Assembly (NCBI GenBank): GCA_009760855.2
Contig: WPIO01000017.1
Coordinates: forward strand, 186,001-250,000
Source: Cristatella mucedo
Taxonomy: Eukaryota > Bryozoa > Phylactolaemata > Cristatellidae
Direction of reading: 5' to 3'
DNA: 64,000 nucleotides
Part shown: piece by piece, positions 1-12,720 of the stretch
How positions within the stretch are numbered: position 1 is the first letter of the stretch
Layout of the letters: each line of letters starts with the position of its first letter
Translations under genes and position numbers: made by a program
The notes under the pieces: generated by a model
Database searches by the model: none
Told to the model about the DNA's origin: nothing
Seen by the model: only the letters and a program-made list of their open reading frames with translations

Positions 1-232
1 TTTTAGTGCTAACCACTGCACAGAGTCTGCACTGCTCTGACTGTTGAACGACCTTCTTAAGAATGCAGATTCAGATAGATTCTCTCTACTGGTTTTGCTA
101 GATCTTTCGGCAGATTTTGATAATGTTGATCACCCCAAGTCCTTCTAGAGCCCCTGTCATCTCGCCTGGACATCACTGGTACTGTGCTGAAATAGCTTGG
201 GTCCTATCTCAGTAGACTTCAGAACATTGATG
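1..232 (+). mobile_element. LINE-A fragment, reverse transcriptase part
   Basis: Decayed piece of the reverse-transcriptase region of an L2-like non-LTR retrotransposon. Across stops and shifts one can read FSLLVLLDLSADFDNVDH (domain with the first catalytic aspartate) and then LSSRLDITGTVLK and GSYLSRLQNIDVN. The LINE-A copy at 15-18.7 kb, on the opposite strand, carries the same stretch. It is cut at the left window edge and ends where the next element's AAT-rich tail begins. Confidence 0.75.
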
Positions 233-795
233 TCAATAATAGTAATACATTTGAATAGCTCCCTCAGAGAACTCAATCTCTTTTTAGGAACTTTACAAAT
301 GCTGTAAAGAAAGCATGATCATATGTTTAGAAATAGCATGCACAATCTCAACAAGGATGACATCATTAGAGGTGACATGCACAAGGTCAGCGTGCAAGAA
401 AAGTTAGTTGCAGCCTGTGCAGTGTCTGAAGGCATAAGCACACAAAGGACGAATCACAAGGACCCACCAAATGCTGTGACAAATAGGTGCGTTTTTAGCT
501 TTTTTAATTTTGTCAAGTCAGGGATGTTTTGACGTCAGTCGGGAGTGAGTTCCGTGCTTTGGAAGCATACGAACTAAAGGCTTGGTCTTTAAAGGATTCG
601 GAATTCATAGGAGGTTTAGCTAAACGATTAATTCGGAAAAGTGGGTGGTACGATGCCTGGTGAGGGAGTAGTTGTGATAGGTAACCTGGAGCCACAGAAT
701 GAAGGGACCTAAAAGTGAGTGACGGAACATTTAAGTCGATACACTGCATGATTTGGAGCCAGTGCAATTTGGCTGGAATTCTTGCAAAAAGCATC
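233..795 (-). mobile_element. LINE-A 3' end (C-terminus plus 3' UTR and tail)
   Basis: On the minus strand the end of the LINE protein reads SLTFRSLHSVAPGYLSQLLP then FKDQAFSSYASKARNSLPTD (513-794), typical of the C-terminal tail of L2/CR1-type reverse transcriptases. The 3' UTR follows and ends at 233-300 in the family tail (minus strand: GAGATTGAGTTCTCTGAGGG and an ATT-rich end). It is 5' truncated near 795 and abuts an opposite-strand LINE-A fragment, so it probably inserted into an older copy. Confidence 0.8.
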
Positions 796-1849
796 TGAAG
801 TATTAGGCGTGAGATATAGTGCTGCCGTTAAGCCATTCACCAGTCAATGGTCGAGAAAATTAAGAGCCTAAATAATGCAGCCGACAACAAAACGTGGACT
901 GTAGCAAAGACGGACAACATATAAGCAACAAGAGGGTCAATATAAAATATTCCTAAAGGATCACTATTGGCTGAGCAAGCCATCATGCATTAAAATCTTA
1001 ATGCCATTGCCTTCTCTTAAGGAGCATGCTCTGAACAGGGGTAGCTGGTGCCCTTCGAAGAGTTTGATTGGACCAGAGTCACGCGATATCCAGCCAATCA
1101 GGAGTGGTTTGCGGCTCCAAAAATATATAGTGTCTTTGAGTCATCGGGTGCTGTACTGCAGGTCAAGGTGAGATCGCTCGCTGAGAAATAGGCACACTAG
1201 ATGTGAGACGTCCTGACACAATGCATGCTATCACTAACCAAAGGCTTCTTTTCCAGAATTTTTCAAATTCCCTAGAAAGAGATTTAGTACTCTTAGGATG
1301 CTAGGCAAATGCCTCCGTAATAATAATAATAACCTTATAAATATTATAATTGTGCTTAATCCATCATTTGTAGACTTGCATAGCCCAGGCACCACGATAT
1401 AGGCACTGGTATGGTTTGTAAGCCTGCACCTTCAATTACTAGTCTTGAGCTAGCCTGGAACAGGTCAGCATAGTTTATAGCAGGTTTTGGGATTTGGTGG
1501 TATACCATGGTATTCCCATGAGCAGCCAGTCTGGCTTTCTTAACATTCAAGGTAGATGGTGCAAGCTACCCAAATCGTATTTTTCTTAGTATAATCTTAG
1601 TAGTAGCACCATCTGTTGCCTGATTCCATAATTGTCAATGGGGTCTCTTGTAGACCCCCTGAGTGCTAATATATGCAGTGCCTCCAATTTGACCTAACTC
1701 TCCATCGCCAAAAATGAGCCGAAGTATCAGCTTCTCAAGGTTGCTTGTGGAGATTCAGAGTAAGATTATAGTGCAGGTCGTGCTAATCAGGCCAGTTTGA
1801 GCCAAATGGTAAGAACTCAGATCATTTGGAAAAACAGTGTAAGAACCAG
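796..1849. other. No recognised gene
   Basis: AT-rich, mixed-composition DNA. I see no coding exon, RNA gene or clear repeat copy here on either strand. Confidence 0.5.
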
Positions 1850-2300
1850 AGACTCTCTTCTTCTTTTTCTTTCTCTTCCTCTCTCTCTCTCAGCATATCC
1901 CTAGCACTTCTTCTTTCCATCTCCCCCCTCTATCTATCTTTCTCAGGCTCTTGCTCACAGCATCCGTGTCATTCCTCTGTCTCTCTCTCTCTCTTAATCT
2001 GTCTATTTATCTGTCTATTCATCTATTAATTTCCTTATCCATCCTTTCATTTAGCTTATTACCAATCCTTCTATCTCTCAGCACCTCTCAGCATCCCTCT
2101 TCTCATCTTTATATCCTTTCAGCCTATGTCAAGTCCTAGAAAGAAATTTATTTCTCCTATATTTCTCTACAAATGTCTTAATATTATCTATGCATCTTTT
2201 TATCCATCTCTCCATTTTCTTCTCTTTCTATTGTTCTCTCTCTATCTCTTTATCTCACCCTCTCTTGCTAAATATTTCTCCTGTTCTTTCAGCATATGCT
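1850..2300 (+). repeat. Imperfect pyrimidine-rich (TCTC/TCTA) tract
   Basis: About 450 bases of almost pure C and T with TCTCTCTC and TCTATC motifs. Serine/leucine-rich frames here are products of this composition and not genes. Confidence 0.8.
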
Positions 2301-2320
2301 TTAGCTATCAATGCACTTAA

Positions 2321-3429
2321 GTGTGCTCTTATTTGCACGCTACCTTTTTCATCGAATACCGAAGAGTGACGATTCACGCTCGTACCCTATCCTGACTTAG
2401 TTACCTAAGCAAACCCTGCAGGCAAATATGCTCATAGCTTTGCCTCTTCTCGGTGCCTATGGATATGCATGTTGCTTAGGTACATTTCTGTCTGCTAGGC
2501 TTGCTGTTTCTCAAAATTTTCGATAATGTTAGGCCCTATTGCTGCCATCCAGTGCATGGTAGAAGAGTGAAAATGGTGATCACCACTTGAAAGTCTTGCT
2601 GGACCTTCATAGAGCATCATGCTTTATCCGCTCCATAGCGTGATGGTACACGCCTAATCGGCTGCTCTCTGTGTGTCCCTTGACGTTTGATGTAGAGAGG
2701 GTATATTAGCAGCCATGTGTGCATCGTTGGCTCGATGTTGGGCCTTCTTATGAAGCAGTGCTTGTAGTGGCAGACTCAGTAGCAGCAATTAGTGTGCTGC
2801 TTCCGGCTTGCTGCTGCTAGGGCCTGCAACGGCCAGCCTGAGCTGGAAGAGCAGCACTTGCAGCTCTGTGATATCAACCAGCCTTGCGATGACGATTTGC
2901 CAATGACAAGCCAGTCCTTTCTTGTTGCCTAGGGTCGGAGACACTGCGGCCCTACTGGAGGCATTACTTCGCAGGGATGCAAGCACTGATATTCGTCGTA
3001 GACAGCAGCTGCTCGGACGCCGAACTCGGGGTGGCTCGAAGCGAGTTCCTTGCAGCTGCTACATCTGCCGCCCTCGAGGATGTGCCCGTGCTCCTTTTGG
3101 CAAACTGCAGTGATAAGAGTGGGGCCCGAACGGCTCAGCAGGTGAGCTAGTCAGAAATGCTACTGCTCCACCGTGCCTCGTTTGCTCTAAGCAAAGTGGG
3201 AAACTGTTGTGGTGCAGGGGGTGAGCACAACTCAGAGATAGCTGCCCTGACACCTGAACTTTATAGTGACTGCAGCAGACAGGGGCCCTGATTGTATGAT
3301 TGCGAGTGCATGCATGTTTGTATACTTGATGTAATATAAAATAATATAATCTCGTAGAATTCACTGTGCTTGATACTAGAGCATCAACGAGTCATTCAGA
3401 TAACATAGTTTATTTAGGCCTCCTTTAAT
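2321..3429. other. No recognised gene
   Basis: Mixed-composition DNA with short CTG-rich stretches. No exon or repeat family could be supported on either strand. Confidence 0.45.
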
Positions 3430-4000
3430 AAAGGTTAATATAATTGAAATAATAACACACTTTATAAAGCGCCCTCTGCGGACTCAATCTCTTTCTAGGC
3501 GCTTAGGTTGAATTCAAGCACGTCACAGGTCTTATTAGGTTTCTAGTTTTTGAGAGCACCACATTTGTGATAAGTCAGAAGACTGGTCAATGTACGTAAA
3601 ATAAGACATTCATCTAGCACTCTAAAATAACCTAATCTGCTTCTAGGCATGTCTGGTATGCTGCAAAGGAATCATTTCAGTTGGTTTATGATAACATGCA
3701 GTGTCACAATTTGTAACCACATTAAGGACAATTCACACAGATCCCGCAACTGCTGTGAAGAAAAGATGAGCTTGTATCTTCTCTTTAAATGTCAAGTCAG
3801 GACATGTTTTGACAAGTTGGACATGAGTTCTAGGCTTTGGAAGCTTACGAACTAAAGGCATTTTCCACATCATTAGAGGTCGGTTTGAAGCACAGCTAAA
3901 CGGCTGGAGTTAGACGAACGGCTGCACAATGCTAAGTCTCATTGGGAAGTATTGGGAGTTGATAAGCCGGAGCAAGCGAATGAAGGGACCTTAATGTCTG
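3430..4000 (-). mobile_element. LINE-A 3' end, 5' truncated
   Basis: It starts with the family tail on the minus strand (GCGCCCTCTGCGGACTCAAT then CTTTCTAGGCGCTT at about 3467-3506). The LINE-A 3' UTR and a degraded end of the protein follow; the landmark TTTGGAAGCTTACGAACTAAAGG matches other copies at 560 and 15480. No intact frame remains. Confidence 0.7.
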
Positions 4001-7000
4001 GGGCTGCTTCAAAGGACTGCGAGGGTAACAGTGACTGGTAGAAATAAACTGTTGGCATTAGCCTGTATAATTCTAAAGGTATGTCCTATACATTCGTACA
4101 TCCAGTTTTGATTCGCTAGCTGTTGCTAACCTATGGGGTGAGACCCTGCAAAGTTTTCTTACATCAGTGCCAAATTGCAAAATGCTCTCACAGAAATTAA
4201 ATTGAACACACATGAAAAAGTATGTCTGCCCGTCACACACTCAACTGCACCAAGAGCCTGAAGGAGAAATCCCAGAAGTGGCTTGCTATCGAAGCTCAAC
4301 AAAAAGCTATTGAGTCGAAAGCCTGTCAAAGCTGCAAAGTATATCGATGCATTGATGCTAACAAAGCGACCTGGCCATCGCAGGCTAAGAAGAAGAAAAA
4401 GCAGTAGAGCTGCTATGCTGAAGCAGCTTCGTGTGTTCTTTCGGTAGGGCACTAGTTAGTGTGATGCAGCTTAGCTGAACGAGTGAAGTAAGATGAAAGC
4501 AAGGTTTTGCTGTTTGACAAATTTCACCAGCGAACCAGTGAGGATTGATGATGATGACTTGACCTTTCCCTAGACACATGCCTAGTCTACAGCTGTTTTG
4601 CAGTGTGCTTTATGTATCTTTTATGGCAGCAGGATTATACAGCTGCCTTGCTTCCGAATAGATTAGTTGTTGACATGGTGTAGTGCTCTGCTGCTGTTGA
4701 TGTCTTTGACTATAACGAGACCAATGATAGGAGTGCAGGGAAAACTGCTTGCTCCAAGATCACGGAGTAGAGCTTGCTGCCAGCCGTAGCCTCGATTAGT
4801 GCACCGTGTGATCAACCTTCTGAAACAGGCCTTGAAAAAAAGCAGACTTTCGATTCTGGCTGCCAGGATGCTTGATAGGTCATCACCCACTGGGTGATCC
4901 CATGCTGCTGAAGGATTCCACTTAGTACGTCTTAAGACGAAAATGCACTTTGAGCTTCGAAGAGGTGGTGGCAGGTGCCACATTTTTATTTTATGCTGAG
5001 GATGGTGATGCACTTGGTTGATAATGCCTTCACATAAAGCAAAGGCATTTCATGCTGATAGCCACTACAGCTCTTCTTGTATCTACCGCGATGCCTCTAT
5101 AGTCTGTCTTCATGTGATAAATCCCTAGGCAGAGCTTCAAAGCCTGTGGGCCTGTACTCACATTCTGCATGGTGCAATCGGCATGCTGTAATCAGGTCAT
5201 CTTTTAACCAGACTGCGAAGCATTTGCCGAACTACTTCTTTTGCAGCATGTGTAAAGTGCCTAGACTGATATTTAGTTTTGTTATGGCAATGTGCAAATG
5301 TCTTTTTGTTATTAATAGTATTGTTATCATAAACGGCAATTAGTGTTATTATAAACGGCCTAGTGAGCTGACTGCAAATGTAGTTACGAATGTCGATGTG
5401 TGTGGTGCAGATTAGGAGAGCTCGAGGGAAACGGGAATGGTCATGACACCATTGCTGATTAGCTGCCGAGGTGGCCGAGTTTGCCTCGCCCGGCAAACAA
5501 CTGGAGCTATGACCTGTCTAGTTGGTGATGTAGTGGGATCAGCTCAGTCTGTTGGCACTGGCTCTGCTTGTTAGCTACTCGTTCTCATTAGAGCTGCAGC
5601 AAGCAGCCACAGCAAGCAGGTGCAGCAAGCTAGTCAGGTGATCAGCTGGCTGTCTGAATTGACGGTGGATGGGTGATTGGTGATCAGTCTGGTTGGCTGC
5701 ATGCATAATTTATTGGCTTTGAGAACTGGGTGACATTTTCACATCACGAAAGCTCAGACATTAGCATAAGCCCAGATGTTCTTGGAAATGTGACTTGCTG
5801 TGAGCTGAACTCGTGTAGGAATATAGTACACATAAAAAACTGTAGATGCCTCCTCTGCACAAATCCAAAGGGGATGAAGCCAGACATATTGGCCCCGGAC
5901 AGGCCGTCGAAGGCTGAAATCCATATTTACAAGTCTGGAACGTGGTGTAGGGCACCTTTTGTTATAACCTAGCTGCATGTCCAGGACTCAGGCCCCTCAT
6001 GAAGAATCAGTCAGGGTCCAAATGAAGAATCCTTCAATGTCAAGGCTCAGTTCCGTTGCACAATTCCCAGACAGCCCACGTGACTTACTGCAATCCATGC
6101 CAATTTTCCTAGTGACCAATCCAAAGATTCCCTTATTCGATTTAGAATGCATTTATTGCTGCTGTGTGAGTGATGGCTATAGCTGCTTTACCCTTGACAA
6201 TATCTTCACTTTGGGTGTAACCAGGACTTTCTTTTAACTCACGAATCAGGCCAACGCTGAAAGAGCTACCGAAAATGGTGTAAAAACTCAAATGCCACAT
6301 TCCCACAACGACAAGCCGATAACGCATCCACTCTATACGAAAGGCTGGGAACTGGTCTGTTAGACATAAAGGCTTTTACATCTAGTCGATCTGCCTGCCA
6401 GTGGCGGTGCTGGGAGCCAGACGAGAAGGCCACCGGCAATTGCACATGCTGCCCCACTGACAAGGAAAGCAAAGCGTCACCGGTCACTGGTGCTGCTCGA
6501 TGATCTGGAGGACTCCAGCCGGACCACATCGGTGGGGATATTGGTGGCAGGACTCGCTCTGCCGGGACCCAGTTAATGTGGTCAGTGAATGCAGGAGTAT
6601 GGAACGACTAGCAAGCGATCGTGTGCAAGGCAGCCGGTAGTGGCTCTGGCCTTTTTAGCCGGCAGCCACTGGGTGAAGACCGGCTCCAATGCAAAGGCAG
6701 TGCACCTGCAGAACAGGGCATGCACAAAACAAGCCGACCGATTGGTATAGTTTGCAGAAGGACTGCTGGTGAGAGCAAGCCTCCTTGGGCTGCATTTGTT
6801 TGATAATTGGTCCTAAAAGGAGGAGGATGCAGTGTAGTTGTACTGAGATATGCCCAGCTCGAAGAAATGGTTTGGAGCAAAATATCTGCTAGGGAAAAAT
6901 CCCCTGACGAATTGTTAACGTTTTAGCTCGTGCATGGCAGCAGCAGCAAATATACCCGAACACAGTATTTCAGTAATGCAGCTGGTGCTCGTACCCGAGA

Positions 7001-7699
7001 TCGGTGCACTGCACCTAGAAGCACTTGTCGGGCTCTGCTGGCTCCTGCCAGGTCGGTCAGCCCCTTGCACTGGGGGGTCGGCTGCCTTTAATAGCTTTGT
7101 CTAGCTGTCTGCTGGCAAGTTATGGATGCTTGAATGAGCTCCGAAATATCGCGACTTCGATAGTGAAAGAGTTCGATCTCGGACTATTTCCTTTGGGTTG
7201 GTATCCCTTCGAGTGATAAGAAGACGTAACGTGTTGTCCTCATTTCAGGACTGGGAAAAGCAGCAGCATAGTGGTTTCTTTATACACGGGGTTGTAGAAA
7301 TAAGTCCATCTTTATATTCGTGTAACACTTGCTCACACCTAAGAGTAAGTTGACCCACATGTGTGAGTCAAGAGAGGCCAGAGTGACTCCAGCCATATCA
7401 CTCCTGTCAATCACGGTGGATTCGTGAGCAAGGTCAAGGACTGTCAACCACAGTGCCTTGCTAAGGATTTGACTAGGTCCTGGTTCTCAATCCAGTAATC
7501 CTATAATGTGTAACCTGGACCGGACTATACTGCATTCCAATTTGGGTGGCTGTGCTGTCAAAAAGTCATTAAGTCTCCACAGCTGGTGATAAATGGGACT
7601 GGAAGAGTAGTCAACAAATCCTGGGGGTTCAGCCGTGTGTATCCTTTGCTGAAGGAGCTGTGATATCTCCCTGTTGATCAACCGATACACAGCTAAGTT
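4001..7699. other. Gene-free stretch, nothing recognised
   Basis: Short open frames only, none with a recognisable domain. Small GCA/CTG-rich tracts occur around 5580-5640. No SINE or LINE copy was identified with confidence, and old eroded copies may be present. Confidence 0.45.
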
Positions 7700-8110
7700 C
7701 TCACTCTGACCTCAAGGCCCACCGTGGCTTGGCTTCCTTCATACCTAGCTGAGCTGGTGCATCAGTTTCAGCCTCCCAGTGCAGTTTATGGATGATCAGT
7801 GCTATGCTTTTCTTTTGCTTAAAGACCATTGGCAACAGAAGCTTTTTGATATACTGGTCCTAGACTGTGGAACACATCTGTTCTCCTGCTACCGACCGTG
7901 GCATATCCTTTCCAGCCGTCCTGAGTGGCAGCTTCCTCCACTGTCCTGCTGGCTCAGCTTTGTTTCTCACTTTCTCTTTGTTGGTTTTGATGGAGTGTAT
8001 TGTTACCGTTATTGGACAAAAGCCGCCTAGGCTTTGAGTGGGCTGTAGAAAATTTTCCAGTGCAACACCCGTTCTGCTCAGCATTCCCTTCGTCCCAGTG
8101 AGAGCTTGAC
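7700..8110 (+). mobile_element. LINE-B C-terminal fragment
   Basis: The text from the Leu-Thr-His-Lys-Ala-like start (CTCAAGGCCCACCGTGGCTT) to the serine-rich end parallels the better preserved LINE-B copy at 40545-41030, which encodes HHGLAPSYLAELLHQFQP and GDRSFSSAVPRLWNSLPQF. Here the frame is broken by indels. It is the C-terminal end of an L2/CR1-like reverse transcriptase. Confidence 0.65.
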
Positions 8111-8184
8111 TCTTTGGTTCCTGCTGGCTTTGGGTGCTTAGCAGTCAGCAATAATAATCTTATTATTATCATTATTAGTCCATA

Positions 8185-8332
8185 AAACAGCCTCGTGTGT
8201 GTATAGCAGTAGAAGAGCCGTAATGGCTATCATGACAGTTTTCACTATCAATGAAGGATCGCTCACTGCAGGATTCGAAACCACGACCTTGGGCTGTTAA
8301 GCGCAAGCAGCTTACCTCCTGAGCTATGATTC
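8185..8332 (-). mobile_element. tRNA-derived SINE-A copy
   Basis: On the minus strand: a tRNA-like head with box A (ATAGCTCAGGAGGTAAGCTG), box B (GTGGTTTCGAATCCTGCAG), then a body with GCGATAGCC-like and AGAGTCTTCTGC-like words and the family end GAGGCTGTT. The same order is seen at 36185, 37401, 40008, 40168 and 61736. Confidence 0.75.
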
Positions 8333-11300
8333 AGTTCGTATTACCAGTTGGGGTTGTCATACTGACGAGCACCCATGTAGTGTGTATTCTTGTGTGCTTT
8401 AGCTAGCTGGCCTTAAGTATGAAACTTGTTTGCTTTCGCATGCTGATCGAAGCATTGTACCACTGGACCACTTGGTCCTTGGTCATCGATTCTCCGGCAG
8501 TTTTTAAGTACAAAAACATACCAAGCTGCAAGCCATCTGGATAGAGATTTAGGTCTCTTATAGTGCTATACAGACGACCTAATATTTGTATTATTATTTT
8601 TATTATCTGTGCTCATTCGGCAGACTCGGTCCAACTGCCACTGTCTCACTCCCTTTCTCGCACTCTTTGTCTTTTTCTCTGTCTCAATGTGACAGCTTAG
8701 TGAGACCTAAGCAACATTTTCTGACAGCTGGAATTGAGTCTTCAGTGAGCAACCCTGTCCTCCTCCCCAACGGCGGCGTAAGGAAGCACAGCTTTCAAGT
8801 CTCACACAGCTGCTGCTGCTGTGCTGTGCTGTACAACTGTTTCTCATCATGTTAGCTGTTAAAGTGAAGTGACACTCGCGCTGCCTTCTTTTACAGATAG
8901 CTCGCCTCTGGGACTTGGAGCACCATTTGTCACAGCGAAAATGGACGGCATATTCGACTGCTAGCTTGGACAGCAATGGAGCCAGGCAGGCTTTCAATTG
9001 CCTGGCTGCCTACCTACTGCCTGCCGGTGCTTCGGACGAAATGGCTGGGGCATCTGGGAAACAGAAGATCTGATACTGCTGCAATGCCCACTCATGCTGC
9101 AGCTGCCTAACAATACCAGCAGGGAAGCATTTGCACGACCACAGTCAGTCGGAGAATCCACCCTCCATGCTATAGCCGCAGCTGCCGAGGCTGCTGCTAC
9201 TTCCATCCACTGCGATTACTGCCGCTCTGCTCAATGGGCAACTGTGCCTGTTTTTAGAGCAATGCCAAAGCCCAGCGTTTGCATCCGTGCTGTAGAATGC
9301 CTTTGGAGCAGACATGCATGCACTGTACACCAGACCGCTGGTCTGACTTCGTGAAGAGTAAGTCCATCAAAGTAGTCCACGATCTATCGCCCTCTTAGTG
9401 AGGCTGGCCTGGCTATGGAATGAGCACCGTCTGGCGCGTCCCGTAGCCCTCTCGAGTACAAGGCTTGCTGCTGCTGCACAAGGCAGCTCTCTGTGGCACA
9501 GCAACGGAAAGCTGACTTGGCCTCTGGCTTTGCTAGCACCGTGTGCAGCAACAGTAAGCGCGTGCCTTGTGCTGTCGTGCGTGCCTTGTGCTGTTGTTTC
9601 AGGCATCGCGACTTTCTGGCCAGTGGTGCTGCACCACTCGAGCCGGGCAGACGCTGGCGATGAGTGCAGCTGCCACGGCTGGAGTCTCGTAGCCCCCACC
9701 ATCAGTGGTCTTCTTTCAGCTCTTGACTTATCGACTTTTTTGCTCCTCCTGACATGGCATGTGATGCTAGCGATGATTCTAGCCCACGACAACACTATCG
9801 CTGCATGGTTTACCGGCAGTGAAATACATTTTTTGATTGTTTTTTCACTTTGTCTTATAGCCATGTCTTTCGTTAGCCAGCTATCACCACGAGGATTCAA
9901 CTGAACTAGGCCACAGTCGTGTGAGCTTTCAGCACAGGGGTTCATTGCATCTACTATTTTTATGCTTTGCTTAGTCAGCTGCAACCCTCGAGACCCTGCT
10001 CTGCTGGCTTGCCGGCCCTCATCCCGACCAGTTTTGCCCACTGTCTTCACCCGAACTCGCTCAGTCGTTTGAGTAAATTACACAAGCTTACTGGCTATGG
10101 GATATGCCACGCTCTGAAGCGCTATTGCAAGAAACACGGAGACCTGATAGGTCACCGTTGGGCGTCTTCGCAATTTGTTGGAAACACCTTGGAACTATTG
10201 ACAAACGGTGGGAACTTGTTATTGCACATTTGCAGCAGTCCTGTTTTGTGTGTGCTGCTTCGAACTAATTTCCACTGACTGTCTGGTGCAAGAGCAATTT
10301 AATTGTACAGGCCAGCCAAGTCGATTTCTGTGTAATAGCATTTGTTACTTGGTTCTGTATCAGCTACTCCGTTAGTAGACGGTGGTAGCAACGTGTTTTT
10401 TGTCGTCGGTTGGTTGTCACCGAATAGTTTCCACATACTTGGAATTAGGGCTTCCCTTGCCCCGGATGCTGTGCCTTTCGGATAAGTACTACACGAGTTC
10501 CAAGTGCTCTAAGTTGAGCTTACCATCAAACACCCTTTGTGGTGCCTGCGTTTTGGGCCCGATTTAGCTCATCGTGCAACGAGAACGCGACGAGGAGTGG
10601 TTTGCAGAAGATTTACCTTACTGAATCCTTGAAACATACCTCGATCAAGACTTCCTGCAGGCAGCCCAGTTTCGTTTTAAAGAGCTCGGGGAACGCTTTA
10701 TAGACCTACCTGCAGCATAAGCATACCATCATATCTGAGTAATCGAAAATTGCCGGAATGTTCAGGGCTGATTCGTTAATGTAATAGAAGAAAATTGGAT
10801 TGTCGACCGAAATGTGAAGATTTCGTCACAGCCCAGGAGATTAAGACTGTGGATTCTCTTCACAAGGAAATCGAGTTCAGCCCACAGATGAGCAGTGTCG
10901 GCATAAATGGTACCCAGCACAGGTAGTGTGCTTAGAAGCCGACTCGTACGTAGCTGCAACTGGGTCAAGCCATGGATTACCCAGTTTCCACCAGATGTCA
11001 TCGGAGACTAAATTATCTCCAGAACTGTTGATTACAAATCGAAAAGCTGACCATTCAGCTGAACGAGCTTCGTCAGCTGTGGGACCCTGCTGACATTTGC
11101 AACAGCACTGTTAATTTGACCGCCTTGCCAGATTTTGAACCTCTTCTTTTGTAGCCATGTCAATTCCAACAGAGATGACGATTACAGCAGTTCTGACCTA
11201 AGGGACCCGCCTAGCTGGCCACAGGTGCCCTCTGAGAACTCCTGCCGGCAGCCTAACCGGCCTTTGCCACTTTATCACTGCCGGATTGCTGCCTGAGCAG

Positions 11301-12489
11301 CACAAGCAAGTTGTATGTGCCTGAAGTACCGTCGGAGAAAGCTTCTACCCTGCGGAGGAGGCAGAAATCGATAGCTTCCTAAAAGGGGATATGGGTGGAA
11401 ATGTTATCGATTGTCGTCCAGCATGTCAGCTGAGGTCACTTTAGAACTTGAATCGTGCACGGATGAAACGCTGAACCAAATCAAATCGCTCTCCCATAGA
11501 CGCTTTGATTTCGTCAAATCCTGTGACCAATCATGTCTCTTTATACTGGATCGTATGCCGGATGCAAAGCTAGGTATTCGGGTGAACATTTTGATTGTTA
11601 AGAAAACTTGAGCCACTTATGTTCCGGGGCCGAGTCCCATCAAACGCATCAAGTAGTCGGTAAATTCTCAGGTTTTAGATTGACTGGAGTAATGCTCGGT
11701 CTCGTCGATTTGCCATCCATCATCAGCGGATGATCCTTGCATGCAGCGAAGATGTATGCAATTCCATCCCTGCATTGCTACGTTCCCAAGCGTTGCAATC
11801 AATGACTTGGTTTCGGACATTTTCTTGGGGTGCAATCGATCTGATCATTGTCACCAAATACTTCCGCTATTTCGATTACTTTTTTAGCCACGTTAAATGT
11901 CTTAACCGATGCTATTACGCAATGCATATTTGCATCTACTTATGACCTCACCTACGGCTATGCAGATAAACATTCTGGGGCCAGGAGAATGCATGTCATA
12001 AACTTTGATGACATCACATACAAGCTGGCGTACAGGACCGGGAAAAGTCAAGCTCGTACTCAATACCGGGCAATAGCCAAATTCGACGAAGCTCTCCTTG
12101 GCTTAATCATAAGTAGGTATCTGACAATCGATAGCTGAAAATTGGTGTCTCGATCGTTGGCTGTTCATTGTTCAAGCTGCCAGATGTGGGTAATCGATTA
12201 ATTAGTCGATATGAGTTTTAATTATTGAGTTTGTGAGAAGCCTGCACCACAGAGCAATTCCTTTGAACAATTCAGTGAGGGTCCAAGGCAGTGTACTATT
12301 AACTTAGCCTAAATTCATACTGCATTGGGGAACAATAGATTAGTATGCAACTGGGTGGTGTGTTAAAGTTGCCTGGTACGATGCCATGGAAACAGTATTA
12401 CAGGAGACTCAATGAACTGAGCGACTTGGCTCTTTCCTGTCGAGGGTAAATATTACCCGAAAGAAATGCATTAATATAAAAATATGATT
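8333..12489. other. Gene-free stretch, no feature supported
   Basis: The longest frames (9367-10050 minus, 9398-9904 plus) overlap each other and show no domain, signal or splice context. Around 10.6-12.1 kb the minus strand hints at coding remnants (for example FNVAKKVIEIAEVFGDNDQI near 11.85 kb) that I could not assign. Treat the interval as unannotated. Confidence 0.4.
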
Positions 12490-12720
12490 AATTTACATAG
12501 CACCCAAAAGAGAGCTTAATCTCTAGTCAGGCGCTTCACATATGCCACAGGACTCGAGCCCACAACCTTGGCCAGACCTTGGTCGGGGTGAGCCCCTCAA
12601 CCACTGGGCCAAACCAGCTCGGCATTGCAGTCGATTGGTTCAAGGCACATCGGGGTGAGCCCCTCAACCACTGGGCCAAACCAGCTCGGCGTTGCAGTCG
12701 ATTAGTTCTAGGCACATACA
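12490..12720 (-). mobile_element. SINE-B copy with internal 67-bp duplication
   Basis: Minus strand: a tRNA-like head (GCTGGTTTGGCCCAGTGGTT, box A) and a box-B-like GGGCTCGAGTCC, then the LINE-like tail CATATGTGAAGCGCCTGACT and AGAGATTAAG. The head is duplicated in tandem: 12583-12649 and 12650-12716 are 67-bp units that differ at only a few positions. Confidence 0.8.

Noticed and set aside
9367-10050. 227-codon minus-strand frame
   Set aside because: It is opposed by a 168-codon plus-strand frame over the same DNA. Neither shows family motifs.
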